This document shows positions 9,286 to 19,012 of a stretch of DNA of 64,000 nucleotides, in pieces. The notes under the pieces are model-generated. The model made no database searches. It worked only from the letters and a program-made list of their open reading frames with translations, and was not told the DNA's origin. Numbering within the stretch: the first letter of the stretch is position 1; every line of letters begins with the position of its first letter. The stretch is taken from positions 75,762 through 139,761 of the forward strand of contig QCOV01000004.1 in assembly GCA_003212795.1 (NCBI GenBank), given 5' to 3'. Source of the DNA: OCS116 cluster bacterium AG-435-F03. GTDB lineage: Bacteria; Pseudomonadota; Alphaproteobacteria; MED-G09. A program made the translations under genes and the position numbers.

Positions 9286-9977
9286 TATTTGCTATGGGTT
9301 TTAAAAATTATATCCCAAAAAGAAAACAGGGAAGAGAAATGATTGCTGTGATACTTGTGGTGTAAAGCATGATATTCATTAACCCCTGCAAATGGAAAAT
9401 ACTTATACATAGATGACTTAATTCCAGAATGAATATCGAGCTCGTGAAGAACTCTAATAATTAAGTAAAGTGCAATAGTCTCAAAATAAACCTCGCCAAG
9501 AATCAAAAAAGCAATAAAAGGGCCTAATAAACCCATTATCCATTCAAGTGGGTGCTCATATAGATAGTCAGCTGGAAAAGGGTTGCTAGCCTTATGATGA
9601 ATTATATGAATTTTCTCATAAAGAAATTTATTTTTATGCAAAAGTCTATGAAACCAATAAAAATAAAAATCATCGATGATTAATATAACTGCAATTTGAA
9701 GTAGAAAAATTAAAAAGCTATTATATGGAACAATTACCCAATCGCTTATAACCAAAATTCCTAATGGAAACAACAGGCACATAATTGATAAATTAATTAA
9801 AATTAAAGGAAGATGTTTTTTAAACTTAGAAAAATTATAATTATGATTTTTTATAAATTTAAAAGGAAAGAAATCAATTATAATTACTTTCGAAAATAAT
9901 ATCCCAAATAAATTTAACGATAAACATAAACCTCCAATTAAAGAAGCCATGAAAATATACGAATAATTATCAACCAC
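9282..9977 (-). CDS. Sterol desaturase / fatty acid hydroxylase superfamily protein
   Basis: A 231-residue integral membrane di-iron enzyme. Three histidine boxes are present: HRLLH near residue 130, HIIHH near 145, and HALHH plus a nearby His near 208. Four to five hydrophobic segments surround them and would carry the iron site on the cytoplasmic face. The family includes sterol C4/C5 oxidases, fatty acid hydroxylases and carotenoid hydroxylases. The HPLEW motif between boxes 2 and 3 is typical of the family. It is a single gene, so the lipid substrate is unknown; hopanoid, fatty acyl or sterol-like molecules are all possible. Confidence 0.88.
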   Translation of the reverse strand: MVDNYSYIFMASLIGGLCLSLNLFGILFSKVIIIDFFPFKFIKNHNYNFSKFKKHLPLILINLSIMCLLFPLGILVISDWVIVPYNSFLIFLLQIAVILIIDDFYFYWFHRLLHKNKFLYEKIHIIHHKASNPFPADYLYEHPLEWIMGLLGPFIAFLILGEVYFETIALYLIIRVLHELDIHSGIKSSMYKYFPFAGVNEYHALHHKYHSNHFSSLFSFWDIIFKTHSKY

Positions 9978-10078
9978 AAATTGAATATATCACAAAATTT
10001 TGTAGGGAAATTTATTTTATAGAATAAAAATAAAATTCATCTAATATTAAATTAATAAATATTGGTGAGGACATGAAA

Positions 10079-10615
10079 ATGGAAAAATTCTTTGGGCCTA
10101 TGGAGCAAATAGGTATAGTTGTTGATGATTTTAATGATCCAATCAATCATTGGACAAAAAATTTAAATGTAGGGCCCTTTATTATTTTGGAACATCTTGA
10201 TTTAAAAGATGTCTACTATAAAGGAAATAATGCAAATATTGATTTTTCAGTAGCTCTCGCATACTCAGGTGATATTCAAATTGAGCTAATTAAACAGCAT
10301 TGCGAAACACCATCAATTTATAATGAGTATGTAAAAAATAAAAAAAATACCGTTCATCATTTTTGCACTTTCTCAAAAGATATAAATAATGACATTAAGC
10401 TCTTTGAAGATTCTGGTTATAAAAATGTTCAAGGTGGTAGTACTCAAGATGGGGGCAGTTTTGCCTATTTAGATAAAGAAAATAACTTTGGAGCAATACT
10501 AGAAATTGCTCAATTATCTGAGGGTGGTTACGCTATGTTTGAAATGATAAAAAATGCTTCAAAAAACTGGAACGGTAAAAATGCCATCATGGATATAGGC
10601 GAAATTTCAATATAA
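10079..10615 (+). CDS. VOC-superfamily protein (glyoxalase-like)
   Basis: A 178-residue protein with the paired beta-alpha-beta-beta-beta modules of the vicinal oxygen chelate fold: the first begins MEQIGIVVDDFNDPINHW and the second is visible at TVHHFCTFSKDINNDI. It resembles the Glyoxalase_4 group (methylmalonyl-CoA epimerase-like). A metal site could use the His of HHFCTF and the Glu of AILEIAQL, but the first-module ligand is unclear. Two in-frame ATGs exist, at 10073 and 10079; I prefer the second because GGTGAGG lies 8 bases upstream of it and only 2 bases from the first. It stands alone, upstream of a tRNA on the other strand. Function beyond the fold is not visible. Confidence 0.8.
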   Translation: MEKFFGPMEQIGIVVDDFNDPINHWTKNLNVGPFIILEHLDLKDVYYKGNNANIDFSVALAYSGDIQIELIKQHCETPSIYNEYVKNKKNTVHHFCTFSKDINNDIKLFEDSGYKNVQGGSTQDGGSFAYLDKENNFGAILEIAQLSEGGYAMFEMIKNASKNWNGKNAIMDIGEISI

Positions 10616-10620
10616 TTCTT

Positions 10621-10695
10621 TGGCTGGGGCGGTAGGATTCGAACCTACGCATCGCGGGATCAAAACCCGCTGCCTTACCGCTTGGCTACGCCCCA
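10621..10695 (-). tRNA. tRNA-Gln (anticodon TTG)
   Basis: Read on the minus strand, this 75-base segment folds as a complete cloverleaf. The acceptor stem TGGGGCG pairs with CGCCCCA, followed by discriminator G and an encoded CCA. The anticodon stem GCGGG/CCCGC holds the 7-base loop TTTTGAT, so the anticodon is TTG and reads CAA. The T arm carries GGTTCGAATCC. A 5' uridine is usual for bacterial glutamine tRNAs, which supports the identity. Confidence 0.97.
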
Positions 10696-10708
10696 ACATT
10701 TATAAACT

Positions 10709-10737
10709 TATTAACCCTGTACTTATATATTATGCAA
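10709..10737 (-). promoter_or_regulatory. Candidate sigma-70 promoter of tRNA-Gln
   Basis: On the minus strand a TTGCAT (-35-like) is separated by 17 bases from TTAATA (-10-like), which ends about 13 bases before the tRNA 5' end. Spacing and position suit a tRNA promoter, but the -10 match is imperfect and AT-rich DNA produces such hits by chance. Confidence 0.3.
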
Positions 10738-10833
10738 GTTCTTTATAATAAAAAAATATACAAAATAATATAAACTTTACTTCTTAGTATTTATATGTCG
10801 AAATATATTTTTACTATAATGGAGGGTAAAATA

Positions 10834-11250
10834 ATGAGTGAAGTAGAAATATATAATCAATTGAGTTTATCACTAAATACAACGGCTTTATTCGGTCTGG
10901 TATGGGCATTTTTACTATGGGTTGCAGGTAGATCTGCAAGTGTTGCTTTAGAAAATAATGCAGGTATTTTGATGAAGATTGCCGTTACCGTATTTGGGTT
11001 AGTCAGCCTGTATCAATTTAATGTAGCTTTAAGCTGGGTTCGATTTAATTTTGAAAGCGCTGCACACAGTCTTGCAGTTCTTAAAGCAAGCGGTTCTGAT
11101 GTTTCTGCAAGAGCAGATTCCTTTATTAGTAACGCTAATGGCTCTACAGATGTACCAGCATTTAATTTAACGCCTGATTTATTAGGAATTTTATTCCTTC
11201 TATCTGTAGGTTACTTAATTATCGGCAGATTATGGATCGGTCATAAATAA
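10834..11250 (+). CDS. Small membrane protein of unknown function
   Basis: I do not recognise a family. The protein has 138 residues and three to four hydrophobic helices, at roughly residues 16-33, 45-65 and 115-133. A Ser/Ala-rich stretch with many small residues (near 72-100) would lie outside the membrane. I chose the ATG at 10834 because GGAGGG sits 7 bases before it; the longer reading from 10795 begins with a hydrophobic stretch lacking a ribosome site. A strong terminator follows 25 bases after the stop, so this is its own transcription unit just ahead of three TonB-dependent receptors. The strong ribosome site and tight terminator suggest good expression. Confidence 0.75.
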   Translation: MSEVEIYNQLSLSLNTTALFGLVWAFLLWVAGRSASVALENNAGILMKIAVTVFGLVSLYQFNVALSWVRFNFESAAHSLAVLKASGSDVSARADSFISNANGSTDVPAFNLTPDLLGILFLLSVGYLIIGRLWIGHK

Positions 11251-11274
11251 AATGTGATATAAATACATCACTGA

Positions 11275-11308
11275 ACTAAAACGGCTCATTTGGGCCGTTT
11301 TTTTTTTA
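11275..11308 (+). terminator. Rho-independent terminator
   Basis: The stem AAAACGGC pairs with GCCGTTTT around an 8-base loop and runs into an uninterrupted T tract of about ten. It ends the unit of the small membrane protein. Confidence 0.9.
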
Positions 11309-11412
11309 ATAATTAAATATGTCAAATCAAAATTAAATTTTATGTATTTTTATTTGTAATTAAGGAAAAAATCGGCAGTATGGCTAGGTAATAATTACAA
11401 AGGGGAGGATTT

Positions 11413-13779
11413 ATGAAAAACTTTAGTAATTTAATTTATGTATTTGCAACTTTTTTAATTGCATCTACTTTTAGTACAACAGGTTATTCTCAAGATGAGA
11501 GCGGATCAGGTCTTCAAATTGAAGAAATAATTGTAACAGCTCAAAAAAGAGAACAATCTGCGCAAGATGTTCCGATATCAATTACAGCTATGGATGAAGA
11601 ACTTCTAAGCTCAACAATTAGAAATATTTCAGATGTTACTGGATATGCGCCTAATGTTGTTCTTGGCGGTGAAGGACGTAGAGGTGGAGCTACAGCTATA
11701 CAAATTAGAGGTATTGCTGCTGCTACTAATACTGATAACACTTTTGACTCACCAATTGCCGTTAATGTTGATGGTATATATCTAGGTCAAAATGCTGGGT
11801 CATTATTAGATAATTTTGATATGGAAAGAATTGAAATTTTAAGAGGCCCTCAAGGTACCTTGTTTGGTAAGAATACAACTGGTGGTGTTATTAATGTCAT
11901 CAGAACTCGTCCAACTGGAGAGTTCGGTGGTAAAGTAAAAGCAACTATCGGTGAAGACGGGCGTCAAGAATTAAGGGCTGTAATAAATACTAAATTATCC
12001 GATAATTTAGCAGCTAAGTTTTTTGCCACTTCTAGACAAAGTGATGGTTGGATTCCAAACATTACTATTGGCGGGCATAATGGTGAAGAAGATTACCAAG
12101 CTTATGGCGTTACATTATTATTTACTCCAAATGATAGATTTGAAGCTCTTTTAACTCTTGAATCAATGCATGATAAAAGTGCACTAAAAGCATATAACCA
12201 AAACTTTAATGTGGCACCAGGTGTTATACCTCCTCCGCCTCCAGGGCCTAATGTAACTGATTTCAGTGGTGGATTATTAGCTTGTGCAATTTATGCTGAA
12301 GCTTGCAGAACTTCTCCTGATCAACTTCCTTATGCTGAAAATGATACACAGCATGATGCTGATGTTGAAACAGACGCAATTACCCTTCAAATGACTTATG
12401 AGTTAAATGAAAATATAACTCTTAAATACATTGGTGGTTATAGAGATGTAACTGAAGATCGTATTTATGATTATGATGGATCTGCAGCTCCTTTTATTAC
12501 ACTTGAAAGATGGAATGTTTATGATCAAACAAGTCATGAGTTTCAACTGAATGGTTCATTTGCTAATGTTGAATTAACTGCTGGTCTTTATATGTTTGAA
12601 AAAGAACATACTCAAGATTGGGCAACAGGTGGAACATTCTGGGGAGTTCTTTTTGGTGCAGCACTATCTGCTCCAGGTCAATGGGAACTTTGTCAGGACT
12701 TCTTTGAACCTACTTATTCCGTTGCATGTGACCCTACAGAACCTGCATACCCTACCGGTACTTTATACCAAATTCTTTATTCTACTCAAAAAACAGAATC
12801 TAAAGCTGCTTACGCTCAAATGGATTGGTCTGTAACTGATCGTTGGACACTTACAGGTGGTGTTAGATATACTGAAGAAGAAAAGGATTTCTACGCTGGT
12901 CAAGCTTATCTTGCTGGTCATGACATAGGTGAAGGACGTAACTTCCCTGATTATGCTGATCTTTATAAAAAATGGGATGATACATCTATTAAAGTAGGTG
13001 CATCATATCAAATCAATGATGATGCTCTTGCATACCTAACATATACAGAAGGTTTTCACTCAGGAGGTTTCTACGCTGTGGTTCAACAAACAAAACATAT
13101 GAGAAGAAACCAATATGATCCTGAATTTTCAGAAAGCACTGAGCTAGGTATCAAAACTTTCTTATTTGATAGAAGAGTTCAGCTTAATGCAGCCTACTTC
13201 ATGAATGATTATGCTGGTAAGCAAGAAGAATCAACTCAGGTTGATCCTCAAACAAAAACTGTTGCTTCCTTCTGGTCTAATGTTGCTGCCGCAGAATATG
13301 AAGGTTTTGAAATCGATATTCAATGGCTTGTTAGTGAGTATCTACGTGTTTTTGCTAACTACGGAACTTTAGATGCTTCATATCAAGGTTTCTTTACAGA
13401 TATCAATGAAAGTGATGGAATTACAAAAATTGAATCTGCTGATTTCTTAACACCAAGATTTGCTCCTGAAGAATCATGGGGTATTGGTGGTACACTATCT
13501 ATTCCTGCTGGAAATGGAACTGTAGATGTATTTGCAAAATACAATAGAATTGGTGAGCAAGAAACAGATCTTCTTAATGCTGCTCTTGCAAGAGCGCCAG
13601 AAACAGAAAACCTGACAGCATCTATTGGATACTTCCAAGATGGTTGGTCAATTGTAGCATACGGAACAAATCTAACTGATGAACAATTTGAAGTTGTTGA
13701 TCCGATTATGCCTTTATTTGCAATTGGAACTATTAATGAAGGACGTAAGTTTGGAGTTGAATTAACTTACGAATTCTAA
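11413..13779 (+). CDS. TonB-dependent outer-membrane receptor (first of three)
   Basis: A 788-residue outer-membrane receptor that should import a scarce ligand using TonB energy. A signal peptide covers about residues 1-26 (cleavage near GYSQD). A TonB box lies at IEEIIVTAQKR near residue 35. The plug domain follows, with the RGPQGTLFGKNTTGGVINV signature near 145. The barrel ends in a C-terminal Phe (LTYEF), as usual. Two Cys pairs in presumed extracellular loops (near 295-303 and 428-440) may form disulfides. GGGGAGG lies 6 bases before the ATG, an unusually strong ribosome site. The plug is closely similar to the third receptor in this cluster. The ligand is unknown; no siderophore or B12 genes are nearby. 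Confidence 0.95.
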   Translation: MKNFSNLIYVFATFLIASTFSTTGYSQDESGSGLQIEEIIVTAQKREQSAQDVPISITAMDEELLSSTIRNISDVTGYAPNVVLGGEGRRGGATAIQIRGIAAATNTDNTFDSPIAVNVDGIYLGQNAGSLLDNFDMERIEILRGPQGTLFGKNTTGGVINVIRTRPTGEFGGKVKATIGEDGRQELRAVINTKLSDNLAAKFFATSRQSDGWIPNITIGGHNGEEDYQAYGVTLLFTPNDRFEALLTLESMHDKSALKAYNQNFNVAPGVIPPPPPGPNVTDFSGGLLACAIYAEACRTSPDQLPYAENDTQHDADVETDAITLQMTYELNENITLKYIGGYRDVTEDRIYDYDGSAAPFITLERWNVYDQTSHEFQLNGSFANVELTAGLYMFEKEHTQDWATGGTFWGVLFGAALSAPGQWELCQDFFEPTYSVACDPTEPAYPTGTLYQILYSTQKTESKAAYAQMDWSVTDRWTLTGGVRYTEEEKDFYAGQAYLAGHDIGEGRNFPDYADLYKKWDDTSIKVGASYQINDDALAYLTYTEGFHSGGFYAVVQQTKHMRRNQYDPEFSESTELGIKTFLFDRRVQLNAAYFMNDYAGKQEESTQVDPQTKTVASFWSNVAAAEYEGFEIDIQWLVSEYLRVFANYGTLDASYQGFFTDINESDGITKIESADFLTPRFAPEESWGIGGTLSIPAGNGTVDVFAKYNRIGEQETDLLNAALARAPETENLTASIGYFQDGWSIVAYGTNLTDEQFEVVDPIMPLFAIGTINEGRKFGVELTYEF

Positions 13780-13800
13780 TTAATAGTTAAATAATTAATT

Positions 13801-13832
13801 AAAAAGGGCCATTTTAATTGGCCCTTTTTTTT
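13801..13832 (+). terminator. Rho-independent terminator after receptor 1
   Basis: AAAAAGGGCC pairs with GGCCCTTTTT around the loop ATTTTAATT and is followed by a T run. It separates receptor 1 from receptor 2. Confidence 0.92.
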
Positions 13833-13950
13833 ATCCACAACTAAAAATCTAATAATATTGATCTTTTTTTAAAAATAGTCATTATTGATAATGTTGATTT
13901 AAAAATTAAAAAAATAAAAAGAAATTTAAATTACAAAATTTGAGGAAACA

Positions 13951-16389
13951 ATGAAAAAAATTAATAGCCTTTTAATAGGCCTGCCGTTAATGATATTATC
14001 ATTAACTTCTTACCCTTCTTATGCTCAAGAAATTGAAAGCTCTGGAATTGAAGAAATCATAGTAACAGCCAGGCAACAAGATGAAAGTTTACAAGATGTT
14101 CCAGTTACAATTGCTGTAATGTCTGAACAAGATCTAGAGCGTTATAACATTACAACACTTGTTGATGCGGCAAAAATGGTTCCAAATATGGCTATCTCAC
14201 AAGGGGGTTCTGGAAATGGTTCCAATCTAAGGTTAAGAGGTATCGGATCTAGCTCAATATCTGCAGCTTTTGACCATTCCATTGCTATTAATATAGATGG
14301 AGTAGTTGTAAATAGAGGAAGATTTATCCATAACGCCTATTTTGATATGAATCAGATAGAAGTTCTTAAAGGCCCTCAGTCCTTATATTTTGGTAAATCA
14401 GCGACTGCAGGTGTTATCTCCATTACAACAAACGACCCATCAGATGAATTTGAGTTTGAATTTGGAGCAGGCATTGAAACGGAACATGAGGGAACTTTTA
14501 CTGATTTAGTTATTTCTGGTCCAATTTCTGATAATTTTGGAGCAAGGCTTGCGATTGGTATTAGTGAAAATGAAGAAATGTTCGAAAATTATTCTTTTGC
14601 AAATGATCCTATGCCTTTTGGTAATGGAACCCAACAATGGTTTGGGGATGAATCACTTAATGCGCGTTTAACCCTTTTATGGAATCCTTTAGATAACTTT
14701 GAAGCAAAGTTAAAATATCATTATTCTGAGTATGAAAATGATGGGGGTGGAACAGCTTGGTCTGAGGAAGGATTATGTCCTGATGGTGTAACTCAATTAA
14801 CAGGTATTCCAGGTGCAGCTACATTTTTTACAACTAGAGCAGGTGTTGATGATTGTACAATAAACGGAAATACATCAAAAATTAACCTTGAGCCTGGATT
14901 AAGAGCTGGACTTCCATGGGGTTATGATGATGGTAAGCCTGGCCTTAATCAAGAAACCAATGTTCTTTCATTGCAATTAAGTTGGGATATCAATGAAAAT
15001 TTAAATTTAACCTCTGTAACAAGCCAAGTTGAGTTAGATCATGATGAACTTGATGATTATAGTTATGGTGCTGGCGTATTTGGAGGGCTTCATCGTAATA
15101 TTTATGAACATTTAGCTCAAGAATTTAGACTAACCAGTAATTTTGATGGTCCTCTTAATTTCCAATTAGGTTTGTATGTTCAGGAAATAGAACAAGAATT
15201 TGATGCATATCAATATGCGTTCAATTTGGCTGTAATGCCGAATATATTTGGACCAGCTTTGGCATTCTTTGGTGGTGACCCAACAAGTCCAATTGTTGGA
15301 GCAGATGGGCCTACTGGAAATCAATATGATTATAATAAACATCACTTCCTTGATACAGATGTAAGATCTATTTACTTAGCTGCTTATTGGGATATTAATG
15401 AAAGAACAGAACTTACTATAGGAGCGCGATATACTGAAGAAGAGAAAGTTGGACGTATTGAGATACCATATATTCATTCAGCTGCGGCAGCTTTTGGTTT
15501 TGCTGCTCCGCCTGTAATCTCAGGGTTAGAATTTGAAGATGACAATCTTTCTCCTGAAGTAGCACTAAATTATTATATTAATGAAGATGTAAGTGTTTAT
15601 ATATCTTATAAAGAAGGTTTCAAATCTGGTGGTGTTGATAATAGCGCATTGCCAACAGCATCAATTAATCCTTTATCTCCAACATTTGAAGGTTTTGGTG
15701 CACTTATTTATGAATCAGAGGAAGCTGAAGGCATTGAATTAGGCGTTAAAGCAAATCTACTAGATGGCAATATGCGTTTGAATGCTACAGTTTTTTCCTA
15801 TGAATATGTTGACCTTCAAGTGCAATTATTCGACTCAAAAATTATTCAGTTTAGCACCTTTAACGCTGGTGGTGTTGAAACAGAAGGTTTCGAGGTTGAT
15901 GTACTTTGGAATACAAATGTTGAAGGTTTAACTCTTCGCGGTGCTTTTGCTTACACTGATAATATGAATACCAAAGACTTTATTGTTCCATCAGGAGAAA
16001 ATCTAAAAGGAACGAAAGGTAGCTTTAACCCAGAAATTACAGGATTTGCGGGATTTACTTATGATCAATCATTAACATCGGGTTGGCGCTCAAATATTTC
16101 TGCTGATGCACGTTATTCTGATGACTATGGATGGGTTTCACAAATTAATCCGCCTCGTCAAGACTCCTATTGGCTTTTTGATGCTGCATTAAGCATTTAT
16201 TCTGACGACGGAAAACATTCTTTTAATTTTATTGGAAGAAATCTCGGTGACGAAATTGTAATAATTGGTGGAGGAGCTATACCAGGAAGAATTCAAAGAC
16301 AAGAAGGTGCTTCTTCTTTACTTCAAGACCAAACTGCAACAACAACTTTAGGCCGTACATTAACCTTGCAATATAAATTTAGGATGTAA
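13951..16389 (+). CDS. TonB-dependent outer-membrane receptor (second of three)
   Basis: An 812-residue receptor with a signal peptide at about residues 1-25 (cleavage near SYAQE), a TonB box at GIEEIIVTARQQ, and a plug domain carrying LKGPQSLYFGKSATAGVISI. The Gly/Arg pattern of the plug differs from receptors 1 and 3, so it is a more distant relative with a different history. The barrel has extracellular loops with two isolated Cys pairs. The protein ends QYKFRM, two residues past the Phe that normally closes the barrel, a small oddity. It has its own upstream gap of about 170 bases and its own terminator, so it may be controlled separately. The ligand is not visible. Confidence 0.94.
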   Translation: MKKINSLLIGLPLMILSLTSYPSYAQEIESSGIEEIIVTARQQDESLQDVPVTIAVMSEQDLERYNITTLVDAAKMVPNMAISQGGSGNGSNLRLRGIGSSSISAAFDHSIAINIDGVVVNRGRFIHNAYFDMNQIEVLKGPQSLYFGKSATAGVISITTNDPSDEFEFEFGAGIETEHEGTFTDLVISGPISDNFGARLAIGISENEEMFENYSFANDPMPFGNGTQQWFGDESLNARLTLLWNPLDNFEAKLKYHYSEYENDGGGTAWSEEGLCPDGVTQLTGIPGAATFFTTRAGVDDCTINGNTSKINLEPGLRAGLPWGYDDGKPGLNQETNVLSLQLSWDINENLNLTSVTSQVELDHDELDDYSYGAGVFGGLHRNIYEHLAQEFRLTSNFDGPLNFQLGLYVQEIEQEFDAYQYAFNLAVMPNIFGPALAFFGGDPTSPIVGADGPTGNQYDYNKHHFLDTDVRSIYLAAYWDINERTELTIGARYTEEEKVGRIEIPYIHSAAAAFGFAAPPVISGLEFEDDNLSPEVALNYYINEDVSVYISYKEGFKSGGVDNSALPTASINPLSPTFEGFGALIYESEEAEGIELGVKANLLDGNMRLNATVFSYEYVDLQVQLFDSKIIQFSTFNAGGVETEGFEVDVLWNTNVEGLTLRGAFAYTDNMNTKDFIVPSGENLKGTKGSFNPEITGFAGFTYDQSLTSGWRSNISADARYSDDYGWVSQINPPRQDSYWLFDAALSIYSDDGKHSFNFIGRNLGDEIVIIGGGAIPGRIQRQEGASSLLQDQTATTTLGRTLTLQYKFRM

Positions 16390-16410
16390 TTACTAACTAA
16401 ATAGGTAAAA

Positions 16411-16445
16411 ATAAAAAAAAGGTCTTAAATAAAGACCTTTTTTTA
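16411..16445 (+). terminator. Rho-independent terminator after receptor 2
   Basis: AAAAAAAGGTCTT pairs with AAGACCTTTTTTT around a short AAATA loop, giving a long stem whose 3' arm runs into the T tract. Confidence 0.9.
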
Positions 16446-16558
16446 TAAAATTCATTTTATTAACAAAATAATTGCTATTAATTAAATAAATAGTAATATT
16501 TTTGATTATATTAATTAAACTTAAAAAAAATAATAATAATTTTTTCGGGAGGAAAATT

Positions 16559-18961
16559 ATGTCGAATTTATCTAGCCAAATTAAATATACTTTTTTGTGC
16601 TTATCTTTTTCTTTAATTTTACCTATTTTCATAGGCTCTTCATTTGCTCAAGAAGCATCATCAGGTTTAGAGATTGAAGAAATAATCGTTACAGCGCAAA
16701 AAAGAGAGGAATCACTTCAAGATGTTCCTATAGCTATAACTGCTATAACCGAACAACTTGAAGATGCTACAATACGTAACATTGCTGATTTAAGTGCCTT
16801 TGCACCAAATGTTATTATTGGAGAAACATCTGTTCGTTCAAGAGGTTCAGCTATCACAATTAGAGGTATTAACTCCAGTGAATCAGATAAGTCATTTGAT
16901 CCAAAGATTCTTGTTGAATTAGATGGTGTTGCTATTGGTACTAACTCTGGTCAGGTTATCGAGAATTTTGATCTTGAAAGAATAGAAATTCTTAGAGGAC
17001 CTCAAGGAACACTATTTGGTAAAAATACTAATGGTGGTGTTATTAGGGTTATGAGAACCAAACCGACTGGTGAGTTTGGTGGTAAAGTTCAGGCCACTGT
17101 TGGTGATAATGGACAAGAAGAATTAAGAGCCATTATCAATACATCAATAATTGATGATACACTTGCTTTGAAGCTTTTTGGCACATCCATTAAAAATGAT
17201 GGTCACCTTTACAATGCATATCTAAACACTGATGGACCAAAGAAAGATTACACTAATTATGGTGCATCACTATTATTTACAACAGATAGATTTGAAGCTC
17301 TTTTAACTCTTGAAACATATGATGATGGAAGTGATGTTGGCGCATGGACTAATAAAAATGATGCAACAACTGTGATCTGTAATGTTTATGATCCACTTTA
17401 TCCTGATGGGACTCCAAAAACGGGTGCTGCATTAGGACCTGTAATGGCATTCAATCCCGAGATGCATAATACATGTGAATCTAATGATAAAACCGCAAGT
17501 CCGACAACATATAACACCAACAGTACTAACCCAGGTCAATTTGATACTGATGCAGTTACACTAAATATGTCATATGAATTAAGTGATAATAGTAGGCTTG
17601 TTTATACTGGTGGTTATAGAGATGAAGAGGAAGATACTTACTGGGAATATGATGGAACTCCTATGCCATGGATTTGGATTGAAGCAACTAATTACTATGA
17701 ACAAGAAAGTCATGAAATTAGATATGAGACCATTCAAGATAATTATAACTTAACAGTTGGAGCATATTTTTGGGATAGCACATATCATCAGGACTGGATT
17801 ACAAGAGGTTCATTTTGGTCTACTCTAGTTCCGCCATTTTTATATGAAGCAATGCTTGTAGGAGCTGTTGGTGCTTTAAGAGCTGAACCAGGACTTGAAA
17901 ATGGACTTGGGCCAAATTATGTTCAAAAGCTTCTTCAAGAGCAGAACACTGAGTCTCAAGCGGTATTTGCGAATCTAGATTATCAAATAAATGATAAAGT
18001 AATGCTTACATTTGGTATTAGGTATACTGAAGAAGAAAAAGCATTTATTGGTGGACAGTCTTATTTCACGACTAATGAAAGAGCATATATCAATAACTTT
18101 GAAAACATTGGACTTCCAGGTGAGCCTAGCATAGCAAACCTTCTAAAAAAGTATGATGAAATCTCAGGAAAGATTGGTTTAACTTATCAAGTCAATGATG
18201 ATGTAATGACATATGTAACTTACTCAGAAGGCTTCCAGAGCGGTGGATTCTTCGGTAGAAATCAGAATGTCGCAGACTTTAAAAACACATACGATCCTGA
18301 ATTTGCAAAAACACTTTCAGTTGGTGTAAAAAGCCTTCTTCTTGATAAAAGAGTCCAACTAAATGCCGAATATTTTAGAAATGACTTTGAAGATAAGCAA
18401 GAAGATACCATTAAACTTGATCCAACTACAAGAACAGTTGTTACTGTTATCGATAATGTGGCCGGTGTTCTTTATGAAGGTTTAGAAGTTGAAATGAGAG
18501 CATTAGTTTCTGAAAACTTAGAAGCTTTTGTAAATGTTGGTTTTCTTGATGCCGAGTATGACGGATTCATAGCTGACTTAGATGGAGCTAATGCTGAAGG
18601 CTTAATTGAGCCTACAAATAATGACGCATTAACACCAAAGTTTTCACCTGAAGTAACTTTCTCTGTTGGAGGAACATATACTGCGACTGTTGGTCCGGGT
18701 GAATTAAGTATATTTGCAAAATATAGCTTTATTGATGAACAAGAATCTACCACTACAAATATTGCAGTAGGTAAAGTTCCTTCTCAAGATCGAGTAGATG
18801 CATCAGTAACATATAGTTGGTCAAATTATAGAATTTCTGCTTTTGGTAGAAACCTAACAGATGAAATCGTTGCTCCTGTTAGAGATATATCAAGCCTGAT
18901 GATTTTTGGTTCACCAACTGTTGGAAAAGTATTTGGTGTAAACCTTACGGCAGAATTTTAA
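16559..18961 (+). CDS. TonB-dependent outer-membrane receptor (third of three)
   Basis: An 800-residue receptor counted from the ATG at 16559, which has GGGAGG 6 bases upstream; the longer reading adds 19 lysine/asparagine-rich residues that would spoil the signal peptide. The signal peptide ends near SFAQE. A TonB box (IEEIIVTAQKREESLQDVPI) and the plug motif RGPQGTLFGKNTNGGVIRVM follow. The plug and the TGEFGGKV strand are near-identical in pattern to receptor 1, and both share a DR(F)EALLTLE barrel strand, so these two are recent paralogues flanking receptor 2. The barrel closes with LTAEF. Its loops differ from receptor 1, which suggests changed ligand specificity. Confidence 0.94.
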   Translation: MSNLSSQIKYTFLCLSFSLILPIFIGSSFAQEASSGLEIEEIIVTAQKREESLQDVPIAITAITEQLEDATIRNIADLSAFAPNVIIGETSVRSRGSAITIRGINSSESDKSFDPKILVELDGVAIGTNSGQVIENFDLERIEILRGPQGTLFGKNTNGGVIRVMRTKPTGEFGGKVQATVGDNGQEELRAIINTSIIDDTLALKLFGTSIKNDGHLYNAYLNTDGPKKDYTNYGASLLFTTDRFEALLTLETYDDGSDVGAWTNKNDATTVICNVYDPLYPDGTPKTGAALGPVMAFNPEMHNTCESNDKTASPTTYNTNSTNPGQFDTDAVTLNMSYELSDNSRLVYTGGYRDEEEDTYWEYDGTPMPWIWIEATNYYEQESHEIRYETIQDNYNLTVGAYFWDSTYHQDWITRGSFWSTLVPPFLYEAMLVGAVGALRAEPGLENGLGPNYVQKLLQEQNTESQAVFANLDYQINDKVMLTFGIRYTEEEKAFIGGQSYFTTNERAYINNFENIGLPGEPSIANLLKKYDEISGKIGLTYQVNDDVMTYVTYSEGFQSGGFFGRNQNVADFKNTYDPEFAKTLSVGVKSLLLDKRVQLNAEYFRNDFEDKQEDTIKLDPTTRTVVTVIDNVAGVLYEGLEVEMRALVSENLEAFVNVGFLDAEYDGFIADLDGANAEGLIEPTNNDALTPKFSPEVTFSVGGTYTATVGPGELSIFAKYSFIDEQESTTTNIAVGKVPSQDRVDASVTYSWSNYRISAFGRNLTDEIVAPVRDISSLMIFGSPTVGKVFGVNLTAEF

Positions 18962-18982
18962 TCAAATAACTAAATTATAATT

Positions 18983-19012
18983 AAAAAGGCCATTTTTAAA
19001 TGGCCTTTTTTT
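18983..19012 (+). terminator. Rho-independent terminator after receptor 3
   Basis: AAAAAGGCCATTT pairs with AAATGGCCTTTTT around a minimal loop and continues into T residues. It closes the receptor cluster. Confidence 0.92.

Noticed and set aside
10795-10833. Longer start for the small membrane protein
   Set aside because: The upstream ATG has no ribosome site and the extension destroys the spacing to the strong GGAGGG before 10834.
13831-13839. A perfect DnaA-box 9-mer (TTATCCACA) after the first receptor terminator
   Set aside because: Only a single perfect copy was noticed and none was seen near hemE, where origins occur in some alphaproteobacteria. One hit in 64 kb is expected by chance in AT-rich DNA.
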